Shown: one piece after another, positions 57,340 to 64,000 of the stretch
Numbering within the stretch: the first letter of the stretch is position 1
Layout of the letters: every line of letters begins with the position of its first letter
From: Megascapheus bottae
Lineage: Eukaryota > Chordata > Mammalia > Rodentia > Geomyidae
DNA: 64,000 bases
Reading direction: 5' to 3'
Assembly (NCBI GenBank): GCA_024803745.1
Contig: JANJXV010000013.1
Location: 5,022,001 to 5,086,000 of the forward strand
Notes under the pieces: generated by a model
The model's database searches: none
What the model was told of the DNA's origin: nothing
The model's input: only the letters and a program-made list of their open reading frames with translations
Program-made: the position numbers and the translations under genes

Positions 57340-59270
57340 ATGTTAGAATTATTTTTTTAAATATTATGTCCAAAACATTGGAGTGATTTTGAAAACTGAT
57401 CTGCTTCTTCCATGAGAGGCATCCATACCTTTGGAGATTTATAAAATTCTGTAAGCATTCTGTAGTTGCAAGAGAAAGAAGTCAGTGCAGGCTTTCTGTA
57501 ATGATTTTGCAGATGTGTTGTTATATTGTTTAATTTGTTTTTTGAGAGCGACCAAATGTGATATTGGCCCACATACTAGGAAGAGAGGATCAAGATGTAT
57601 TTTTTGTTACCACGGGAGTTCAGTCTAATTGGAAAGAATAATAATATGAATCAAGGAGCAAAAAACATAAGATATAAAAATAACACACTATAAGAAATGC
57701 TTTAGACACTGTTTTTATTTGAGGATGCAGAAAGCATTTACCAAGCTTTTTCTAGATGCTTATAGGCAGTGTATGTCACAGAAATCATTTCACAGAGAGA
57801 TTCCAGTGTGGGTCTTAAAGCATGATTAAAAATTCACCAGGGAGAGAGCAAGTTGCCCCACTGAGAAGAGGAAAAAAAACTTGAATTTCCAAAAGTCTTC
57901 CTGTTAAGTTTGAGTGGGTTGAGTACACAAAAATATTGCTTAGCAAACTAGTAACAGCTTATACCCGGCCCTTCTCTTTAAAGAATAATTTCATCCAAGT
58001 GACAATTAGTAAATAATTTAATTGCTAATTAATAAGAAAAAACAAAGCTAACAGGCCCCAAAACCTAGGGAGATCTCCATGTAGAGAGTGACTTGTGAAT
58101 CCACCCAGGTCAAGCATACAATCTGTATCTGTACCAAGTCTATTGCCATTTATCAATGTAGATGTAGATGGCTCAATAAATTCTGGAATAACTAAGTAGG
58201 GAAGAGGAAGAAGAGAGATATGAAGAATATGTTAAAGTTGCTCATGACACCTCCTAAGGACTGTAGGGAAGACTTAGAAGGATTTATATTATATAACCTA
58301 TAGTAAGAGAGAAAGAGGATGGATCATGGAAGACACAGACAGATGGGAACATGTGGCCAAGGAGAAAATGGAGTTTTAGAATCTAGAAAGTTACTGAGAA
58401 AAATCAACAGGAATAAGAAGGATTCTTCCAAAGGGACTTCACAGGATTCTTGTTGAATGCAGGCTAAAGGAATATGAAGAGACTGACCAACTACCAAGAA
58501 AGAGGAAGTTTTGCTAAATTGATTTAGTGTGATTCTTACAAAAACTGGACTAAATGAGTCAAGCATAAAGTCTGTGGTCCAATTGAGACTCAGAGAATTC
58601 TGACTCAAGCTTGGTCAAGGATAGACTGTTCCATCCACAGTCAGGTTTTGTAAATGAGGATGATTTGCTTTCATGGAATATTACTAAGGAATGTGATCTG
58701 AGTGGTAGCCATGGTAACCTGTGTTTTCATTAAGCCTGAGTAAGCTACTTGTGGGATCCTTTTGATATAGCCAACCATGCCCCTGTCCCAGTTGTCCTGA
58801 TATGCTGATTACTCTTGACAGCTTGTAAAGAAAAGACACATTTTTCAAGCATATTTGCATATTCTGACAACAAGGAAAGATGCTTCCACAGGAAACATGC
58901 TTTATGACAATAGTTATTTCAGTGGAATTGTCTATATTACTTTCAGCGAAGAAATATCACATTGAAAAGAGGTTTGAAATGGCTGCTGTACAATTCTGTA
59001 AATTTAGTAATAGACATATTAGGAAATGATTCATAAAATGATGGGATGTACTCATCATTTCCAATCATTTATTCTCCCTTCACATGAAGGACCAAACATC
59101 CCTTAACAAATGTCAGCTATAAGTTTGAGATAGAACAAACTTTGCCACATGGCTGGTCTGCAGTTTAAAAATGAAAAGTGACATTTCTGAAAGTGACATG
59201 ACCAGCATGAAAGGCACTCTACTGTATTTAGAGATTCAGTGGCTGTTCTGAAAGCTTCATTTGATAATTG
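57340..59270. other. Unique intronic sequence after the exon
   Basis: About 1.9 kb without recognisable repeats, the longest clean stretch near the exon. Confidence 0.45.
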
Positions 59271-59287
59271 TCAAGAAAATAACCACA

Positions 59288-59666
59288 TAGAGCAAAACCT
59301 AGATACACAAGGCCATATAGTATGACGCTAAATGAAAGGACCTCCAGGATATAGACACAAAAGCCATATAATGAGTGATTGTTGCCCTTAATATACTATG
59401 TTATCTCTCATCTCTTTTGCTGTCCCTTGGTTATCTCATATTGTTACAGTATTTTACCTTGTTATCTGATATATTGTTTATATGCTTATTTGGTTATTTG
59501 AAATTGGATAGGGAAGGGGGAAAAATTGGAGGGACAGGGGTGAGGAGGAGGGAAATGGGGACCAAGACATGAGAAAGGGTATCAATGTTTGAGAAGTAAT
59601 GTACCTTCTATCTGGTGAATATAATGTAACCCTTTTATTAATCATAATAAAAATATATGAAAAAAG
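59288..59666 (+). mobile_element. 379-bp L1 3'-end insertion with 14-bp target site duplication
   Basis: It ends gtaacccttttattaatcat plus an A-rich tail. It is flanked by agaaaataaccaca at 59274-59287 and 59667-59680. It carries the full G-rich 3' UTR tract of this L1 subfamily. Confidence 0.93.
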
Positions 59667-60061
59667 AGAAAATAACCACAAGGAGAGCTAGAGTTTCTTG
59701 GAATTTTATTATTATTTTTCTACCAAGGCATGATTGCTGTTTTTTTTTTTAGACTCTCCCCATAGGCCTTCATTCTGGCTTCCTGGATCCAGAGAAATTG
59801 CATATGTGCAATTTCTATGTGCATGCATCTTGCAGCTAGGATTGTACAGAGCACAACTGAAAATCTCTGTATAGAGATCCTCAGTGGAGCAACAAAGTAC
59901 ATGTTTTCCCCATCTAGGTCTAGCCTATAGGAAGATAGCTATTAGCTCTACTGCATTTTGATATATCTTAACTCTTGCTGTTGGGATTGTCAGTGTCTTT
60001 CTCACTGCTTCCTACCATGCACTTAAATATTTGGAGGCATATAAGAACTTAATAATAACAA

Positions 60062-60222
60062 TCAGGCCTGGTATAGAGGCTCTTACTTGGAATCACAGGG
60101 TATATAAGAGATCATGATTGTGATTTGAGGACAGCCTGGGCAAAACAAATAAACCAGGTATGGTAGTGCTGTGGGAAGCACAGAGATATGAGAATCACAT
60201 TCTGAGGTCAACCCCAAGCATA
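60062..60222 (+). mobile_element. B1-like SINE, diverged
   Basis: aggcctggtatagaggctct and gaggacagcctgggcaaaac fit a B1-like head, followed by a partial second copy of similar text. Confidence 0.55.
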
Positions 60223-60256
60223 AAATATAAATACTTCTCTGAAGTATAACTGAAGC

Positions 60257-60345
60257 GTAGGGCTGAGTATGTATGTGGTTTAAGTGGGAAAGGATCTGCC
60301 TAGAAAACAGCAGGCTATGAGTTTAAATCCTAAATATTGTGAAGA
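60257..60345 (+). mobile_element. tRNA-derived (ID-like) SINE monomer
   Basis: gggctgagtatgtatgtggt, ggatctgcctagaaaacagc and tatgagtttaaatcctaaat match a diverged ID-like monomer with an A-rich tail. Confidence 0.5.
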
Positions 60346-60732
60346 AATAAAAATTAAAATTAAAAATCTGTCAGAGTGACATTAAGTGTAGATTATTTCA
60401 AATCTGTGAGTGACTCTAGTCCAAGGTTCTTATTTTACTGAGGGGGGATGCTGAGGTTCAAAAGAGTAACATGCTGAAGCAAAAAGCGTTGACCTTTTAC
60501 ATTAACTAAACTCCAAATGATGATAATCTAGCATATTTTAAAGATATAGTAGCAATTAGGCCCCAACTAAGCCCTTCTGAACAATTCAGTGTGTTCAGAG
60601 CTATATTTGAGACTAAACTAATGAACTCTGAGGTGTACTTTTTAATCAAACATTATGGGAGGTTATAAGAGAAGGACTTTGCATAAACTCTGGAAAAAAC
60701 ATGAGTTTTGATATCAGTCCATTTATTTATTT

Positions 60733-60945
60733 TGCTGGTACCAGAGCTAGAGATTGCTCAGGATTTGAGATTGCTCAGCTGCTACTTGACCACTAGAGGC
60801 ATGCCTTCCAGGCCATCTTTTTGCTGATTAATTAGAAATGGAATTTAGTGACCTTTTCTTCCAAGGCTGGCTTTGAATTATATTGTATCACATCTCACCC
60901 TTCTGAGTAACTAGGATTAGAGGAGTGAGCCACAGTGCCCTACTG
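60733..60945 (-). mobile_element. B1-like/Geo composite SINE, diverged
   Basis: tttgctgattaattagaaat junction, then cccttctgagtaactaggat and gagtgagccacagtgcccta. Confidence 0.65.
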
Positions 60946-61750
60946 ATGGCTATATACTAACATAGTCAAATTTAAATGAGTGAAATTCCCCAAATGGCGG
61001 TTTTTTTTTTCATCCAAAAATGGTGACAGCCAAATGCCACTGGTGAAAAGTCCTAAAATTCTTCTATCCAACTGAATAGCAAACATGCTGGAAGTGGTGG
61101 GTAGAACATCAATATATACACCAGCTTAGAGATCCTAGGGTCATTATGAAAACTTCTCCATACATGCTAACTTTTTCCCCACCAAAAGAAGTGATGGTAT
61201 AGATTTCAGGCACAAATATAGTGAGAAGAAATTTGCTCTTCAATAGACTAGACTCCAGAATAAGTTCTGATCTCAGGGGCTATCCCAGAAACGAAATGTA
61301 GGCAAAGGGCTATTATATTTGGTTTAGATGATCTGGATTTCAATTTCTGTCTCCTGTGTGACTGTGTGTGTGCGTGCGTGTGTGTGTGTGTGTGTGTAGA
61401 CAGGCAAACAAAATAAGTAATAATGCATATAAGACTAAGGAGGAACATGAGGGTGAAAAGGGAACAAATAAGGAAGGATCAGGCTAAATAAGTACAGTGC
61501 AACTATATATAAATAGGTCATAAAGAATTACAATGAAATCTTGATGCATGGGAAGGGAAAACAATAGAGGTTTTCTGATCAAAATGTAATATAACCACAT
61601 TTGAAAATCCTTAGTATAAATAGTATATACTCAGGAGAACAAATGACAGGAAAGGAAGATAGGCTCACATGGTAAGGGCACCAGTGAGAGATGGGAAGGG
61701 CTAAAAAAACAGTGAATTAAGATGAATATTCATATGGAGCACATTTGCAT
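60946..61750. other. Unique intronic sequence with a GT repeat
   Basis: (GT)n with gc interruptions at 61362-61397. Otherwise no feature. Confidence 0.5.
61362..61397. repeat. (GT)n microsatellite
   Basis: GT units with two gcgt interruptions. Confidence 0.95.
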
Positions 61751-61765
61751 CTATAAGAATAGAGC

Positions 61766-62090
61766 TAGAATATAGAAACAAAAGCCATATAATGAGTGGT
61801 TGTTGTCCTTAATGTACTATGTTATCTCTCATCTCTTTTGCTGTCCCTTGGTTATCTCATATTGTTACAGTATTCTCACTTTGTTATCTGATATATTGGA
61901 TATATTTGTATTTGGTTATTTAAAATTGGATAGGGAAGGGGGGAAAACAAGATGAGGGGTAGGGGTGGGGGGAGAGGGAAATGGGGACCAAGACATGAGA
62001 AAGGTTATCAATGTATGTGAAGTAATGCACCTTCTATCTGGCGAATATAATGTAACCCTTCTATTAATTACAATGAAAATATATGAAAAA
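61766..62090 (+). mobile_element. 325-bp L1 3'-end insertion with 11-bp target site duplication
   Basis: Nearly the same L1 3' UTR as the copy at 59288. It is flanked by aagaatagagc at 61755-61765 and 62091-62101. Confidence 0.92.
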
Positions 62091-62101
62091 AAGAATAGAG
62101 C

Positions 62102-63085
62102 AGACCTGTTTTAAGAACAGGGAGTGGGGTAGAAGAGGGTGGCATAGGGGGTGAGTTTAATTGGAATACATTGTTTACATGTATGGAAACATCACCACAA
62201 ATACCTTCTTATACAAGTAACAAATGCTAATAAAAATGTTGCTGTTTATATTTTCTCTTCTATAAGTAGTCATTAAAATTTTGTAGCATTACTTAGCTTC
62301 ACAAATAAGAATGTTTTGGAAAGAACATTAGGTATTCCTTCTGAGAGAAGTAGAAGTATTTCCATGCCTTTGAGACTGATGTTTATTCCTGTCTTCATAC
62401 CTGAATCATAAAAATGCCCTCCATGTAGCTCAAGCCCATAGATTGGCAAGGACCAATATTGATGGGTCATCCAGGGGAAGAGCTGTCACATGATACCTTC
62501 CACTTGGCAGTGCAACAGTGACATTTACACAGCAGTGCATTTATTAAACTCATCCACTGCACAAGAGCAGAGTGCAGAAAGCAGTCGGGAAGGATGGCTG
62601 CTTGCCAATTTCCTGACAAGTAACACAATTTAATCTCTTGACCCTTGATACAATCATTTTGACTCAGACAGGATAAGAAAAAAAACTTTTTTTGGCTTTC
62701 TTTATGCTCACTGCTTCATTTATTGCTCCTGTGCCTGTTTATAGGTGAGGATGTCTTTGTTCTAATAAATGCGAAGGTAGCACATGTGTCATTTCCAACC
62801 ATATACTGAAGTGGCAGAGTGCCTGCCTAACAAGTATTGCTTGGACTGAGGACTGACTACACTGATAAATTGCGAATTTAAGGACCAATGATCCATATAT
62901 TCATTCCTATGCCACAACGTAGGCATTTGCACTGTTGACTGGTAACTCATTCTTTTGTTGTTTCATTAATGCATACCTATTAACTCACTAGTGTTTTAAA
63001 AATAAGAAAATGAAAAGGAAAGGAGATGAGGGGATTCAAAAACAAAACAGAATAAAGTAAATGATGGTAAAACAGATTGGAAAAG
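62102..63085. other. Mostly unique intronic sequence
   Basis: A weak tRNA-like SINE trace lies at 62795-62845 (gaagtggcagagtgcctgcc). No exon seen. Confidence 0.4.
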
Positions 63086-63087
63086 TT

Positions 63088-63190
63088 ATGAGCATTGTGA
63101 CTCAAGTCTGTTATCCCAGCTACTTATGAGTCAACAAATGAGGGATCAAAATTCACTGCCATCCTTTGTAAAAAAAAAAAAAAAAAAAAA
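63088..63190 (+). mobile_element. B1-like SINE with a long A tail
   Basis: gagcattgtgactcaagtct, gttatcccagctacttatga, ending in a run of 22 A bases at about 63169-63190. Confidence 0.65.
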
Positions 63191-63192
63191 AC

Positions 63193-63403
63193 CCGGGCAC
63201 AGCGGCTCACACCTGTAATCCTAGCTACTCAGGAGGCTGAGATCGAGGTTCAAAGCTGGCCTGAGCACTACAAAGCCATGAGACTCTTATCCACAGTTAA
63301 TCTCTAGAAAATGGGAAGTGGTGCTCTGACTAAAGGGTAGGGTGGTAGCCTTGAGCTGAAGAGCTCAGGGACAGCGCCCAGGCCCAGAGTTCAAGCCCCA
63401 TTC
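63193..63403 (+). mobile_element. B1-like/Geo composite SINE
   Basis: Best-preserved sense copy: gcggctcacacctgtaatcc, tagctactcaggaggctgag, linker cagttaatctctagaaaatg, then Geo tagggtggtagccttgagct to agttcaagccccat. It inserted right after the A tail of the preceding SINE. Confidence 0.9.
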
Positions 63404-63564
63404 TCCCCCCACACCCCTGAAAGAAGTTTTTGAAAGTCCATCTCACCCAACACCTGAGTACAGTGATGCTCAGCTGTTACCGTAGCTATGAAGAAAGTAC
63501 AATGACTGACCACAGTGATGTGTACTTGTCTTCCCTAGTGACATGGACAAGCATAAATAGAGGG

Positions 63565-63710
63565 CTCACAGCCAGCGCAGGCATAAATCAAACTCCATTT
63601 CAGAACAATCAAGGCAGAAAGGAGTTGGATGAGTGGCTTGACTGGCAGAGAGACTGCCTGGCAAGTATGAAGCCCTCAGTTCAATCCCAACTACTATCCA
63701 CAGCCCTCAA
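63565..63710 (+). mobile_element. tRNA-derived (ID-like) SINE remnant
   Basis: agagactgcctggcaagtat then gccctcagttcaatcccaac resembles the A-to-B-box part of an ID-like monomer. Confidence 0.5.
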
Positions 63711-63739
63711 CACATGGTACTCATCAGAAAATGAAGACA

Positions 63740-63927
63740 CACAGGGCGGGAGTTTGATGTAGTAGTAAAGTGCTTGCCTAGCATGCACACAGACCTGGGT
63801 TCGATTCCTCAGTACTACATACATAGAAAAAGCTTCAAGTGGTAAAGCTCTAGCCTTGAGAAAGCCCAAGGACAGTGCTCAGACCACAAGTTCAATCCCA
63901 AGGACTAGCAGAAAAAAAAAAGAAAGA
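63740..63927 (+). mobile_element. IDL-Geo SINE with 12-bp target site duplication
   Basis: A deletion at the junction removes the usual ggaagtggtgctgagg segment. It is flanked by aaaatgaagaca at 63728-63739 and 63928-63939. Confidence 0.9.
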
Positions 63928-64000
63928 AAAATGAAGACAGATTTGGAGATTCAGAAAACAAAACTCAACGTCTTTATTTTTTCTGTGAAAATGAAAAAAA

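Overview
The window is 64 kb of a mammalian, almost certainly rodent, nuclear genome. It is AT-rich, has no compact open reading frames, and is packed with interspersed repeats and dinucleotide microsatellites. The commonest repeat is a two-part SINE: a tRNA-derived ID-like left half followed by a right half I recognise as 'Geo' (IDL-Geo). To my knowledge IDL-Geo is described only from Geomyoidea, so a kangaroo rat, pocket mouse or pocket gopher is the best guess. A second abundant SINE joins a B1-like (7SL-derived) left half to the same kind of Geo right half.

Only one protein-coding segment is recognisable: an intact 125-bp internal exon on the + strand at 57203-57327. It encodes the first part of PDZ domain 1 of a DLG-family scaffold. 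Its residues match DLG2 (PSD-93, chapsyn-110) rather than DLG1, DLG3 or DLG4. DLG2 has extremely long introns, so I read the whole window as intron - exon - intron of DLG2 in sense orientation. I looked for the neighbouring DLG2 exons and known alternative first exons and did not find them here.

Layout: 1-9.7 kb holds SINEs, ancient LTR fragments, an L1 3' end and an L2 piece. 9.7-18.5 kb is mostly unique intron with few repeats. 18.5-30 kb is dense in SINEs, with old LTR, MIR, L2, MER2 and L1 fragments. 30.4-32.3 kb is a rearranged minus-strand L1 with a GC-rich end. 32.3-44.6 kb mixes unique sequence, SINEs, long purine tracts and CA/GT repeats. 44.66-49.98 kb looks like a degraded minus-strand gammaretrovirus-like (ERV1) provirus with a proline-tRNA-type primer binding site, invaded by a class II LTR and two L1 tails. 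51.5-52.5 kb is a GC-rich plus-strand LTR with TATA box and polyadenylation signal. 55.27-55.66 kb is a second class II LTR with a perfect 6-bp target duplication. 57.2 kb is the exon. The rest is intron with two very short L1 insertions and more SINEs.

No gene network, CRISPR, toxin system or other novel functional system is visible. The interest lies in the mobile-element history: the shared Geo module in two SINE families, tiny L1 insertions with perfect target duplications, nested ERVs, and a sense-oriented GC-rich LTR about 5 kb upstream of a DLG2 coding exon.
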